A DNA stretch of 64,000 nt from Streptomyces liliiviolaceus (lineage in GTDB: Bacteria; Actinomycetota; Actinomycetes; Streptomycetales; Streptomycetaceae), in NCBI RefSeq assembly GCF_018070025.1, contig NZ_JAGPYQ010000001.1:7316001-7380000 (forward strand), written 5' to 3'. A program made the position numbers and the translations under genes. The notes below the pieces were generated by a model, which saw nothing but the letters and a program-made list of their open reading frames with translations, was not told where the DNA came from and did no database searches. Of the stretch, positions 36,193-47,027 are shown one piece after another (within the stretch, counting starts at the first letter, position 1; each line of letters begins with the position of its first letter).

Positions 36193-36828
36193 TCAGGTGA
36201 CGACGCCCGGGGTCACCGACAGCTGCCGGTAGCCGCCGCTCGCGTGCCGCAGCGTGAGTCGGACCTTCTCCCCGGGGCGCGCGGCGGCGACGGCCCGTGC
36301 GAGGTCGGCGGCGGAGTCGACGCGGGTCGTGCCGAGGACCAGCAGGACGTCACCTGGTACGAGACCCGCGGTGTGGCCGGGCCCGGGGGCGTGCACGCCG
36401 ACCAGGAGCGCGCCCGGGCCGCCGGACGCGTCGACGGCCTCCACGCCGAGCGTCGACCGCTCCCCGGCCCGGCCGGCGGGCGAGGGTCCCGGGCGCTCGG
36501 ACGACCTGGCGAGCGCGGCCGAACTCCCGCCGCCCGGACCGGACTCGCTCCCGCCGGGCCCCGCGGACGCGGCGGACGCCTCCTCGGCGCCCGCCCGCCC
36601 CTGGAGCTCGGCGAGCCTGCTCATACCGATCACCGTGGCGCCCACGGTGCCGAGCCCGACCCCCGACAGCACGAGGACCGTCCCGACGAACAGGCTGAAC
36701 AACAGGGTCGTGAGCCGTCGCCCGCGCCGCCGTGCGCCGCGCGGACGGCTGCCCGGACCGGACGAGCGGTCGCCGTCGCCCGGTTCCCGACCTGGCATCG
36801 GCTTGGGACGCAGCACTGTCTGTTCCAT
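36193..36828 (-). CDS. Membrane-anchored PDZ domain protein
   Basis: 211 residues. A basic cytoplasmic N-terminus (RPRGARRRGRR), one membrane helix (about 40-66, TLLFSLFVGTVLVLSGVGLG) and a Gly/Ser linker precede a C-terminal PDZ domain (LGVEAVDASGGPGALLVGVHAPGPGHTAGLVPGDVLLVLG). No protease domain is attached, so it may recruit or regulate another extracytoplasmic protein. Confidence 0.85.
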   Translation of the reverse strand: MEQTVLRPKPMPGREPGDGDRSSGPGSRPRGARRRGRRLTTLLFSLFVGTVLVLSGVGLGTVGATVIGMSRLAELQGRAGAEEASAASAGPGGSESGPGGGSSAALARSSERPGPSPAGRAGERSTLGVEAVDASGGPGALLVGVHAPGPGHTAGLVPGDVLLVLGTTRVDSAADLARAVAAARPGEKVRLTLRHASGGYRQLSVTPGVVT

Positions 36829-36917
36829 GGATCGCCTCCGGCCGGAGCCCTACCCTCCGCACCTGCCCGCGACGATCCCCGAACGGGTGACAGCGCCCGC
36901 GCCCGACCTCCCCGGGA

Positions 36918-39113
<2,196 letters not shown>

Positions 39114-39217
39114 CTACCCGGGGTTGCCGTGGGGCATCCGGGCGGGGGTGGATGATCGCACCATCGCGTGAACGGATGAGTGAAGGGGGCTCTGCCGGGT
39201 ATGGGGTGGGGCGTTTT

Positions 39218-39412
39218 CTCGCCCCCGCCGCCCCTACCCGTTCCCGTCCCTGTCTCGGGGGCGCTGCCCCCGAACCCCCGGTCCTCAAACGCCGGACGGG
39301 CTGGATTTTCAGCCCGTCCGGCGTTTGAGGACGAGCGCGCAGCGCGATACGGGGGGCGAGGGGACGCAGCCCCCATCCAGTGACGGGAACGGGTAGGGGC
39401 GGCGGGGGCGAG
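39218..39412. repeat. Composite inverted repeat A, nested hairpins
   Basis: Occupies most of the 321-base gap between the ABC ATPase gene end and the geosmin synthase start. Outer arms of 31 bases are a perfect inverted pair (39218-39248 and 39382-39412). Inside is a second perfect pair of 23 bases (39281-39303 and 39310-39332, containing CTCAAACGCCGGACGGGC) with a six-base loop. It should be a strong terminator for the leftward ABC operon. Confidence 0.92.
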
Positions 39413-39425
39413 GAAAAGGGGCGGT

Positions 39426-40172
39426 TCAGGCGCGGACCGCTCGGCCTATCTCTGCGCGTAGTGCCACGAACTCCGGCAAGCCGCGCGTAGCGATCTGGTA
39501 CCGCTTGCCCGGGAGCGGGACCGGCAGGTCGAGGACCACCCGGGACCCGGGCCCCGCGGACAGGACCACCACCCGGTCCCCTACGTACACACTCTCGTCG
39601 ATGTCATGCGTGACGAACACGATCGTCGCCCCCTCCGACCGGTGGACCTCCAGCAGCAGATCCTCCAGATCCTCGCGGGTCTGCGCGTCGAGGGAGCCGA
39701 AGGGCTCGTCCATGAGCAGCAGGGACGGCCGGCAGACCAGCGCCCGCGCGATCGCGACCCGCTGCTGCATACCGCCGGACAACTGCCAGGGATACCGCCG
39801 CCCCGCCCCGAGAAGCCCCACCCGTTCCAGCATCCGCTCGGCCTCCTCCCGCCGCTCCGCACGGCCGAGTCCCCGCCGCCGCAGGGGAAGCGCGACGTTC
39901 TCGCGGACCGACAGCCAGGGGTAGAGCGACCGTCCGTAGTCCTGGAAGACGACGGCCAGCCGGTCCGGGACGCCGGTGACGGGCGCCCCGTCGACGGAGA
40001 CGGTCCCCTCCTGGACCGGGAGCAGGCCCGCGACGGTCCGCAGCAGCGTCGACTTGCCGCAGCCGGACGGCCCGACGACGCACAGGAGTTGGCCGTCGGG
40101 CACGGTGAGGGTGATGTCGTGCAGGACGGGGTGATCGCCGTACCCCTGGCCGAGCGAGTCGAGACGCAGCAT
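39426..40172 (-). CDS. ABC transporter ATP-binding protein (nitrate/sulfonate type)
   Basis: 248 residues. Walker A GPSGCGKST, Q-loop VVFQDYGRSLYPW, signature LSGGMQQR, Walker B LLLMDEPFGSLD and switch His in VTHDIDE are intact. Similarity is to SsuB/TauB/NrtD-type subunits. Last gene of the four-gene importer locus; the permease gene ends ten bases upstream. Confidence 0.93.
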   Translation of the reverse strand: MLRLDSLGQGYGDHPVLHDITLTVPDGQLLCVVGPSGCGKSTLLRTVAGLLPVQEGTVSVDGAPVTGVPDRLAVVFQDYGRSLYPWLSVRENVALPLRRRGLGRAERREEAERMLERVGLLGAGRRYPWQLSGGMQQRVAIARALVCRPSLLLMDEPFGSLDAQTREDLEDLLLEVHRSEGATIVFVTHDIDESVYVGDRVVVLSAGPGSRVVLDLPVPLPGKRYQIATRGLPEFVALRAEIGRAVRA

Positions 40173-40181
40173 GCGGTCCTG

Positions 40182-40976
40182 TCACCTGTCCCCGCTGCCC
40201 AGCAGTCGCTTCTCGACCGCCAGCAGACCGGTGTTGAGTACGTATCCGAGTGCGCCGAGCAGCACCAGCGCGGCCCAGACCGTGAGCAGGTCCGAGCGTG
40301 ACTGGGCGTCGGTGAGGGTGAAGCCGATGCCGTTGGCCGTGCCGGGCAGCAGCTCCGAGAAGACCATGAGGACGAGGCAGAGGGAGAGGCTCAGGCGCAG
40401 ACCGGCGAAGATGCGGGGCAGCGCCGAGGGCAGGAAGAGGAACCGGAGCCGTTCGGTCCTGGTCAGCCGTAGTACCGCGGCCACTTCGACGCGCAGGGGG
40501 TCGGTGTTGCGGACGCCGTCCGCGGTGTTGATCAGGACGGGCCAGACGGCGCTGAAGACGATCGACGCGACCTGCATCCGGGTGCCGAAGTCGAGGAGCA
40601 CGACGAAGACGGGGACCAGGGCGGGGGGTGGGACGGCCCGGGCGAACTGCAGGACCGGGTTGCACAGGGCGTGGGCCCGGCGGGAGCGGCCCAGGGCCGT
40701 GCCGAGGGCGATACCGGCGATCGCGGCGAGGGCGAAGCCGGTGGCCATGCGGGTGAGGCTGGGGAGGATGTTCTCGGTGGCGGCGGGGGTGAGGAAGGCG
40801 TGGGTGGGTGGGCCCGAGAACCACAGGGTGTGGGTGTGGCGGGCGATGTCGGTGGGTGGCGGGAAATAGACGCTGGGGTGGGTGCGGGTGGTGAGTTGCC
40901 AGGCGGCGACCGCCACGGCGAGTACGGTCCAGCGCAGGAGGGGGCCGCGGGCTGCTGCCGCCTTGAGGCGCCTCAC
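40182..40976 (-). CDS. ABC transporter permease (SsuC/TauC type)
   Basis: 264 residues with about six helices, GTG start. The coupling motif LRLTRTERLRFLFLPSALPRIFAGLR is of the nitrate/sulfonate group. First gene after composite repeat B, so its expression depends on read-through from the upstream genes or on a separate start within or near the repeat. Confidence 0.9.
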   Translation of the reverse strand: MRRLKAAAARGPLLRWTVLAVAVAAWQLTTRTHPSVYFPPPTDIARHTHTLWFSGPPTHAFLTPAATENILPSLTRMATGFALAAIAGIALGTALGRSRRAHALCNPVLQFARAVPPPALVPVFVVLLDFGTRMQVASIVFSAVWPVLINTADGVRNTDPLRVEVAAVLRLTRTERLRFLFLPSALPRIFAGLRLSLSLCLVLMVFSELLPGTANGIGFTLTDAQSRSDLLTVWAALVLLGALGYVLNTGLLAVEKRLLGSGDR

Positions 40977-41000
40977 GATCGGGCCTCCCCGCAGAGTTCT

Positions 41001-41230
41001 TCGCCCCCGCCGCCCCTACCTGTTCCCGTCCACGACTCGGGGGCGCTGCCCCCGAACCCCAGGTCCTCAAACGCCGGACGGGCTGAAGGATTTTGGCTGC
41101 GAGCCGGTGGGGGCGGGCCGCGCAGTTCCCCGCGCCCCCAGGCACCTGGGGGCGCGGGGAACTGCGCAGACGGGGGCGAGGGGACGCAGCCCCCATGCAG
41201 TGACGGGAAGGGTAGGGGCGGCGGGGGCGA
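41001..41230. repeat. Composite inverted repeat B, inside the ABC transporter locus
   Basis: Shares both outer arms with composite A (41001-41030 and 41202-41230) and the left half of A's inner hairpin (41063-41085). The right half is replaced by a perfect 23-base hairpin made of the interspersed core (41120-41142 and 41145-41167). It separates the first permease gene from the second permease and ATPase genes of one transporter. Confidence 0.92.
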
Positions 41231-41238
41231 GAAGATGC

Positions 41239-42015
41239 TCATCGCTCACCCCGATGCTCCGGTGTCCATGGGAACAGCCGTCTCTCCCCCCACACCAGCA
41301 CACTGTTGATGACCAGCCCGAGGGCCCCCGCCCACACCACCCCCGCCAGTACGTCCCGCGTACCGTCCGTCGCCAGCCCCGCCTGGGCGATGAAGATGCC
41401 GAGCCCCTCCCCGAACCCCGCGAGGATCTCCGTGGCGACGGCCAGGATGAGGGCGACGGCCGCGGAGATGCGCAGGCCCGCGGCGATGAAGGGCGCGGTG
41501 GCGGGGAGTTCGACGCGCAGGAGGACCGACAGACGGCCGAAGCCGAACGCGCGCAGGGTGTCCTTGGCCAGCGGATCGGTCTCGCCGAGGCCGTAGACGG
41601 TGTTGAAGAGGATCGGCCAGACGGAGGCGTACGCGATGAGCGCGACCTTCGTCTCCGTGCCGGACCCCAGCAGCAGGGACACCAGCGGGATCAGCGCGAC
41701 GGACGGCAGCGGGCGCAGGAACTCGACGATGGCGCGCACCGCCTCGTCGACGACGGGCACGCTGCCGAGGAGCAGGCCCAGCGGTACGGCGATCGCGCAC
41801 GCGAGGCCCAGGCCGAGGGCCCAGGCGCGCACGGTGGCCCCGATCCCGTCCAGGAAGAGCGGGTCGCCCGCCAACTCCACCGCCCGTGCGAGGACTTCGG
41901 AGACGGGCGGCAGGTAGTCGCGCCGTACCAGGCCCGCCCTGCCGACGGCCTCGCACAGGCCGAGGGCGAGCAGCACACCGAGTGCGCCGAGCAGCAGTTC
42001 CTGTCGGCGCCTCAC
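41239..42015 (-). CDS. ABC transporter permease (SsuC/TauC type), second copy
   Basis: 258 residues with about six helices. The GTG overlaps the stop of the binding-protein gene (GTGA). The coupling motif LRAFGFGRLSVLLRVELPATAPFIAAGLR is present. It and the permease at 40182 are homologous and probably form the membrane heterodimer. The gene ends only nine bases before composite repeat B. Confidence 0.9.
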   Translation of the reverse strand: MRRRQELLLGALGVLLALGLCEAVGRAGLVRRDYLPPVSEVLARAVELAGDPLFLDGIGATVRAWALGLGLACAIAVPLGLLLGSVPVVDEAVRAIVEFLRPLPSVALIPLVSLLLGSGTETKVALIAYASVWPILFNTVYGLGETDPLAKDTLRAFGFGRLSVLLRVELPATAPFIAAGLRISAAVALILAVATEILAGFGEGLGIFIAQAGLATDGTRDVLAGVVWAGALGLVINSVLVWGERRLFPWTPEHRGER

Positions 42016-43013
42016 TCGACCAGCAACGTTCCCGGATCGATCGGCTTCTTCAACAGGCCCTGTTCCTTCATGAGTTCGGTGAGGCGACGCAGCTCGGACG
42101 CGTCCGAGGTCACCGGGTACGCGGGCAGCCGGATCGTCTCGGCCTGGTCCGCGGTCACCTTCGTGTACTTGGGCAGTTCCTCGCGGACGGCGTCCTGGTC
42201 CTGGGTGGCGATCTGCGCCGCCGCGGCGATGGCCCGCTGGAAGGCCGCCGCGGTCTTCGGGTTCTTGGAGGCGTAGTCGCCGGTCGTGATGTATCCGCTG
42301 ATCGGGATGTTCTCCACGGGGGCGGAGCCGCCGTCGACGAGGACGCGGGCGTCGAGCTGTTTCTGGATGGCGCTGTTGAAGGGTTCGACGGCGTGGACGG
42401 CGTCGACCTGGCCCTTCTCCAGGGCGACTCCCATCTGGGGGAAGGCGATCTGCCGGTACTCGGGTCGGCCCGCGCCCTGTTGGCCGAGGATCGCGTTCAG
42501 GGTCAGCGACTGGATGTTGTTGAGGATGTTGACGGCGACCTTCTTGCCCTTGAGGTCGGCGACGCTGCGGATGTCGGAGTCCTCGGGCACGAGCACGTCC
42601 ATCATGTGCGGTGCGACGCGGGCCCCTTCGGCGAGGATGCGCAGGTCCAGCGTGCCTTTCTCGTGGGCCTGGAGGAAGGTGACGTAGTTCGCGCTCGCGA
42701 TCACGTCGACCTGGCCCTTGGAGAGGGCGGGCAGTGCCTGGATGGACTGCTGGACGGGCTGGATGCGTACGTCCAGGCCCTCCTTCTCGAACAACCCTCT
42801 GTCCCGGGCGAGATAGAGAGGCGCGTCGTCCGCCAGGGGCAGCGCGGCGACGGTGACGCTCGACCGCTCCAGCCCCTTTCCGTTCCCGTCCCTGCCGGCG
42901 TCCGTGTCGTCGGAGTCGCCGCCGCATGCCGCGACGGTCATCACCAGGGCGGCCGCGAAGGCGATCAGCTTGCCCGTGCTTCCCGCGCGGGAACGGTCTT
43001 GGAGCGTCGGCAT
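42012..43013 (-). CDS. ABC transporter substrate-binding lipoprotein (NMT1/SsuA type)
   Basis: 333 residues. A lipoprotein signal (LIAFAAALVMTVAACGG) is followed by a periplasmic-binding fold: VAALPLADDAPLYLARDRGLFEKEGLDV, KGQVDVIASANYVTFLQAHEKG, ADLKGKKVAVNI, EKGQVDAVHAVEPF. The family binds nitrate, sulfonates, taurine or pyrimidine precursors; which one cannot be told. First gene of the transporter locus; divergent from the iron-box-controlled pair. Confidence 0.9.
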   Translation of the reverse strand: MPTLQDRSRAGSTGKLIAFAAALVMTVAACGGDSDDTDAGRDGNGKGLERSSVTVAALPLADDAPLYLARDRGLFEKEGLDVRIQPVQQSIQALPALSKGQVDVIASANYVTFLQAHEKGTLDLRILAEGARVAPHMMDVLVPEDSDIRSVADLKGKKVAVNILNNIQSLTLNAILGQQGAGRPEYRQIAFPQMGVALEKGQVDAVHAVEPFNSAIQKQLDARVLVDGGSAPVENIPISGYITTGDYASKNPKTAAAFQRAIAAAAQIATQDQDAVREELPKYTKVTADQAETIRLPAYPVTSDASELRRLTELMKEQGLLKKPIDPGTLLVE

Positions 43014-43096
43014 GGGCGCATGATGACCTGCCGATTGACATGATCACTACACATCTTTGCGCCGTTCCCGACAGCCGCGACCCGCGAAGACGCGGG

Positions 43097-43138
43097 TTGA
43101 CGATCCGTTGACCTTCAACTTAGGTTTGCCTTACCTAA
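43097..43138 (+). promoter_or_regulatory. Promoter with overlapping iron box (IdeR/DmdR type)
   Basis: TTGACG (43097-43102), 18 bases, TAGGTT (43121-43126) form a good vegetative promoter. TTAGGTTTGCCTTACCTAA (43120-43138) is a 19-base near-palindrome that matches the actinobacterial iron-box pattern TTAGGTTAGGCTNACCTAA and covers the -10 element. Repression by an IdeR/DmdR1-type regulator when iron is plentiful is therefore expected. Confidence 0.85.
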
Positions 43139-43169
43139 GTGGTTCTCGCCTCCGAAAGGCCAACTACCC

Positions 43170-43727
43170 ATGAGATCCGCCCTGTTCTCCCGTGCCGCCC
43201 GTATCGCCGCCGTCGGGGCCACCGCCGCCGCGCTGACGGTCGGGCTCGCCACCTCCGCCTCGGCCGCCACCGCGACGCGGTCCGTGACGGTGAGCGGTAC
43301 GACGTACAACCTGTCGCTGACGGCCCCCGACAGCCTGTCGTCCGCCGGACAGAACGTCACCGTCTCCGGCAGCGGCTACAACACGCTCCAGGGTGTCTAC
43401 GTCGGTCTGTGTGTGATCCCCGAGGGTGTCGAGCCGGGCAACCCGTCGACGTACACCTCCCGGCCGACCCCCTGCCTGGGCGGCGCCGACCAGTCCGGCA
43501 CGACGGGCGCCTCGCACTGGGTGTCCAACCTCGGCGGCGGCACGGTCGCCAACAGCTCCACCTACGGCACCGGCGGCTCGTTCAGCGTGAGCGTGCACGT
43601 GAACCCGAACATCGCCGCCGGCACCGTCTGCGGCACGGACGTCGACTGCGCCCTCGTGACGCGCGCCGACCACACGGGCAGCAGCAACCGCTCGTACGAC
43701 GTCTACCTCCCGGTCACCTTCTCGTGA
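43170..43727 (+). CDS. Secreted neocarzinostatin-like fold protein, iron-regulated
   Basis: 185 residues with a signal peptide (LTVGLATSASA). The mature part is beta-rich with repeated Gly/Ser/Thr strands (VTVSGSGYNTLQGVYVGLC ... CALVTRADHTGSSNRSYDVYLPVTF). Four Cys could form two disulfides. This pattern is like the small neocarzinostatin-type domains found next to HtaA heme-binding proteins in actinobacteria. With the iron box it points to heme or iron capture, which is inference. The stop overlaps the next start (GTGA). Confidence 0.75.
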   Translation: MRSALFSRAARIAAVGATAAALTVGLATSASAATATRSVTVSGTTYNLSLTAPDSLSSAGQNVTVSGSGYNTLQGVYVGLCVIPEGVEPGNPSTYTSRPTPCLGGADQSGTTGASHWVSNLGGGTVANSSTYGTGGSFSVSVHVNPNIAAGTVCGTDVDCALVTRADHTGSSNRSYDVYLPVTFS

Positions 43728-45262
43728 CCGCGCCCCTCAGAACCCGGGGGCGGAGCGATGTGCTCCGCCCCCGGGCGGCGGGCGCCCTGGCGGGCATCAC
43801 GGCCGTGGTCCTGTCCGTCGTCGCGGTCGGCACGCCCGCCGCGGGCGCCGACGATCCGCCGGCGGCCGACGGGTACGAGCGGACGGCCCGCCTCACGACC
43901 GTCGGCAAACCGCTCGACCTGCTGCTGCACCCCGAGTCGGGCAAGCTGTACGTCGGCTCCGACACCGTCGCCGGTACGCCCGACGGCAGCCTGGCCGGTG
44001 TCTACGCCGTCGACCCGGCCTCCGACACGGTGCTGAGCTGGGTGAAAACCTCTCCCGGCAGCACGGGCGCGCCCGCCCAGCTGCCGGGCAAACGGCTCGC
44101 CGGACCGCTGCCGGGCGACGGGGTGCACTACCTCGTCGGACTGCGCGGGATCGCCGCCGCCAAGGACGGGGACGCGTCGGGAAGCGGCGGCTGGCTCACC
44201 GGTACGTCGATCACGCAGGCCAGGTCCGGCGCGAAAGCCGGGACGGTGGTGATCGTCCGCGGGACGAAACTTGAGGAGGTCGCCGTCGGCGGGACGGCGG
44301 TGACCGTGGAGCGCTCCCTCACCCTGCCGGCCACCGGCGGCCCGCTCGCCGTGGACACCGCGGCCGGGCAGATCTGGGTGACGGACAACACCAACGGCGT
44401 GCTGCGCAGGGTCGGTTCGGCCGATTTCACGCCGGACGGCAAGGAGATCGCGCTCGGCTCCGGAGCCGCGGTGTCCTTCCTGGAGTGGGACACCGGACGC
44501 GGAGTCCTGTGGGCGGGGCGCGGCACCGTACTGGAGGCGTACGACATCGCCTCCGGGAAACTGGCCGCGTCCTTCGACGCGAAACCGGGCGACACCATCG
44601 CCGACGTCGCCGTGGACCCGCGCTCCGACCGGGCGTTCGCGGTGTGGCAGGACTGGGGCAATCCGCCGGAGGAGGGGGACGGCGTCGGGCAGCTCGCGGT
44701 GTACGACACGGCGACGCTCAAGGACCTCGATCTGGGCGCCGAACTGCCGGGCGTCAACGGCCAGTTGGGCAGTTCGTCCGTCGCGGTGACGCCGGGCGGC
44801 GACGCGGTGTTCGTCGCGAGCCCCTCGGACGCCTCGCTCACCGTGTTCAAGGCGCCGGAGCCGCCGACGCCCTCGCCGACACCGACCCCGACGGACCCCG
44901 AATCCCCGCCGCCGTCGCCCGATCCGTCACCCGGCGACACGGACCCCGCCCCGGACCCGAGCGACGACCCGACCGAACCGACCGACCCGTCCGGCTCGGG
45001 CACCACGGTTCCCGTCGACGGTCCCGCGGACGACGGGAACAGCGCGGGCGGCACGGTCGACAGCGGTGACACGAGTGGCGGAGCGGGTACGACCGGTGGC
45101 TCGGTGGGCGGTGGCCCGCTCGGCACCACCGGCGACGGCTCGCTCGCCTCGACCGGTTCCGACCTGCTCCTGCCCGCCGCCGCGGGCACCGCCGCCCTGC
45201 TCGCCGCCGGCACCGCCGCGATCCTGTGGCGCCGACGGACGAACGGACGGCTGGAGCCCTAG
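43724..45262 (+). CDS. LAXTG cell-wall-anchored beta-propeller protein
   Basis: 512 residues. After a signal peptide (ITAVVLSVVAVGTPAAGADD), repeats of a YncE-like propeller run from about 45 to 370 (LYVGSDTVAG, IWVTDNTNGVLRRV, VLEAYDIASGKLAASF, VAVTPGGDAVFVAS). A Pro/Thr/Asp-rich wall-spanning region follows, then LASTG at 474-478, a hydrophobic helix and WRRR. This is the sorting signal for a class E sortase. Translationally coupled to the preceding secreted protein and so under the same iron box. The ligand is unknown. Confidence 0.85.
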   Translation: MTAPLRTRGRSDVLRPRAAGALAGITAVVLSVVAVGTPAAGADDPPAADGYERTARLTTVGKPLDLLLHPESGKLYVGSDTVAGTPDGSLAGVYAVDPASDTVLSWVKTSPGSTGAPAQLPGKRLAGPLPGDGVHYLVGLRGIAAAKDGDASGSGGWLTGTSITQARSGAKAGTVVIVRGTKLEEVAVGGTAVTVERSLTLPATGGPLAVDTAAGQIWVTDNTNGVLRRVGSADFTPDGKEIALGSGAAVSFLEWDTGRGVLWAGRGTVLEAYDIASGKLAASFDAKPGDTIADVAVDPRSDRAFAVWQDWGNPPEEGDGVGQLAVYDTATLKDLDLGAELPGVNGQLGSSSVAVTPGGDAVFVASPSDASLTVFKAPEPPTPSPTPTPTDPESPPPSPDPSPGDTDPAPDPSDDPTEPTDPSGSGTTVPVDGPADDGNSAGGTVDSGDTSGGAGTTGGSVGGGPLGTTGDGSLASTGSDLLLPAAAGTAALLAAGTAAILWRRRTNGRLEP

Positions 45263-45274
45263 CGGCGGACGGGC

Positions 45275-45328
45275 CCTGGAGGGCTGGGGCGCGGTCCCCC
45301 GCCCTCCAGGGGTGCGGGGAACTGCGCG
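45275..45328. terminator. Hairpin joined to an interspersed repeat core
   Basis: Perfect 10-base arms at 45275-45284 and 45301-45310 overlap the start of a rightward core (45308-45328, one substitution). It lies between the convergent propeller and AIM24 genes. Confidence 0.75.
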
Positions 45329-45374
45329 GCCGGCCCCCACCGGCCCGCGGAAGAAGGCTGTCGGGTCGGCCGTG

Positions 45375-46052
45375 TCAGTGCTGCTGAGCCTTCTGCGGTG
45401 TGGCCTCGCTCGGCCTCACGACGACGAATCCCTCCCCCTGGAGCATCAACTGCACGGCCTCGCCCGAGCCGCCGCGGATCATCGAGCCGATGGACTGCGA
45501 ACGGTGCAGCGAGGTCTGGAGGTTGGCCGTCCAGCCGACCACCGCGTCCGTGTCGACGTACACCGGCCACTGCGGTGAGACCGGGATGACCAGCGGGTTG
45601 CCGTCGCAGACCAGTCCGAGCCTGCCCTGTCCGGTGAAGACGCTGTTGAACAGTCCGCCGCCGGACATGCCCGCGCCCTTCACCGTCTTGATCTCGTACT
45701 TCAACGAGGCGTCGAAGCACAGGATGTTGCGGCCGTTGACGGTGAAGACGTCACCGGGGTCGATGTCGATGATGAAGCAGTTCTGCGCCTCGTGCGCGAA
45801 CCACGCCTCGCCCTGCCCGCGCACCGCCATGAGCGGCAGTCCCTCGCCGGTGACCGCACGCTTGAGCATGCCGCCGACACCCTGGCCCTTGCGCTCGAAC
45901 TGCAGACTGCCCCGGTAGGCGATCATCGCGCCCTGCCGGGCCAGCATCTCGCCGTTGACGGCGTACCTGATCGACTTGGCGTTCTGCACGCTCATGCCCG
46001 CGGTGGCGGCCGGCTGCACCATGTACTCGTTGGAAAACAGATCACCCTTCAT
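45375..46052 (-). CDS. AIM24 family protein
   Basis: 225 residues. MVQPAATAGMSVQNAKSIRYAVNGEMLARQGAMIAYRGSLQFERKG and FIIDIDPGDVFTVNGRNILCFDASLKYEI are of the AIM24 (TIGR00266-like) beta-rich fold. The family is named after a yeast mitochondrial protein; the bacterial function is not settled. The start is the ATG at 46052 because the longer frame reads into a GC-rich hairpin. Confidence 0.88.
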   Translation of the reverse strand: MKGDLFSNEYMVQPAATAGMSVQNAKSIRYAVNGEMLARQGAMIAYRGSLQFERKGQGVGGMLKRAVTGEGLPLMAVRGQGEAWFAHEAQNCFIIDIDPGDVFTVNGRNILCFDASLKYEIKTVKGAGMSGGGLFNSVFTGQGRLGLVCDGNPLVIPVSPQWPVYVDTDAVVGWTANLQTSLHRSQSIGSMIRGGSGEAVQLMLQGEGFVVVRPSEATPQKAQQH

Positions 46053-46141
46053 CCGGGCATCCTGTCCCGCGAGACGCCGGTTGCACCATCCCGCAACAGG
46101 AGAAAAGACGCCGCCGAAAGTATCCGCCCGCACGACGAAAG

Positions 46142-46197
46142 GCAGGGGCGGCCGACGCCCGCTCGCGTCGGCCGCCCCTGCGGGGCCTTTCGGCCCC
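46142..46197 (-). terminator. Two tandem hairpins after the TetR gene
   Basis: Perfect 17-base arms (46142-46158 and 46165-46181, six-base loop), then GGGGCC/GGCCCC (46182-46187 and 46192-46197). They lie in the 363-base gap 46053-46415, downstream of the leftward TetR gene. Confidence 0.75.
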
Positions 46198-46266
46198 ACC
46201 CTGTGGGGGGTGGCTCCGGTTCCCGGTCAGCCGTCCACCGGCCGTGCGCGGCGACCGTTCAAGGTG

Positions 46267-46300
46267 TTACCCACGGCATTACCCACCGTGTGTTACCCAC
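46267..46300. promoter_or_regulatory. Three direct copies of TTACCCAC
   Basis: TTACCCAC begins at 46267, 46279 and 46293, and is followed by a repeated GGTTCG (46301 and 46312). This cluster is in the same gap as the tandem hairpins. It could be an activator-binding array for the AIM24 gene, but it lies over 200 bases from it. Confidence 0.4.
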
Positions 46301-46415
46301 GGTTCGGACGTGGTTCGAACGACGATAGGCGGCATTTCCGCCTCCCGATACGGGGAAAACCCTCGATCCCGCGCCCCGGAACCCTGACCTTCCGCTCCGG
46401 AACCCCGGCCTTCCG

Positions 46416-47009
46416 CTAGGAACCGCCCTTCGTGGCGCCGCCGCCCGGCGCCGCACCCGCACCCGTACCCGTCAGGACCGCGTCCGCGACCACGTCGAAG
46501 AGGTGACCGGCGCGTGACGCGAGCGCGGGCTGGTCGCCGAGCCAGGCGAGCGCCGCGATCAGCGCGAACAGATCGGTGCCGTCGAGGTCGCTCCGCGCCG
46601 CGCCCACGGCCTGGGCGCGGGTGAGGAGCCGCGCACCCGCCGCGCGCAGGGTGACGCACGAGGCGTGGAGCGCGGACCCGGTGTCCTCGATTGCGGCGGC
46701 CATCAGCACGGTCACGCCCCGGTACTCGGTGGTCCATCCGACGCAGTCGCGCAGCCACGCCACGAGGGCGTCCTCGGGCGAGTCCGACGTTTCGAGGGCG
46801 TCGGCCTTCGCGGTCAGTTCCTCGAAGCTCGTGTGGAGCAGGGCTTCGAGGAGCGCCTCACGCGTCGGGAAGTGGCGGAGCAGCGTCGCGAGCCCGACGT
46901 CCGCCTTGCGTGCGATGTCGCGCAGCGACACGTCGACACCCTGCTCGGCGATGGCGGCGCCCGCCACCGCGAGCACATGGTCGCGGTTCTTCCTGGCGTC
47001 GGCGCGCAC
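46416..47009 (-). CDS. TetR family transcriptional regulator
   Basis: 197 residues, GTG start with AGGGGGAC upstream. The N-terminal helix-turn-helix DHVLAVAGAAIAEQGVDVSLRDIARKADVGLATLLRHFPTREAL is clear. The C-terminal ligand-binding domain resembles the SbtR-like group. Divergent from an NADPH-quinone-reductase-like gene, with three operator-like sites between them, so it almost certainly controls that gene and itself. Confidence 0.93.
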   Translation of the reverse strand: MRADARKNRDHVLAVAGAAIAEQGVDVSLRDIARKADVGLATLLRHFPTREALLEALLHTSFEELTAKADALETSDSPEDALVAWLRDCVGWTTEYRGVTVLMAAAIEDTGSALHASCVTLRAAGARLLTRAQAVGAARSDLDGTDLFALIAALAWLGDQPALASRAGHLFDVVADAVLTGTGAGAAPGGGATKGGS

Positions 47010-47027
47010 CTGTCCCCCTTGACTGTC

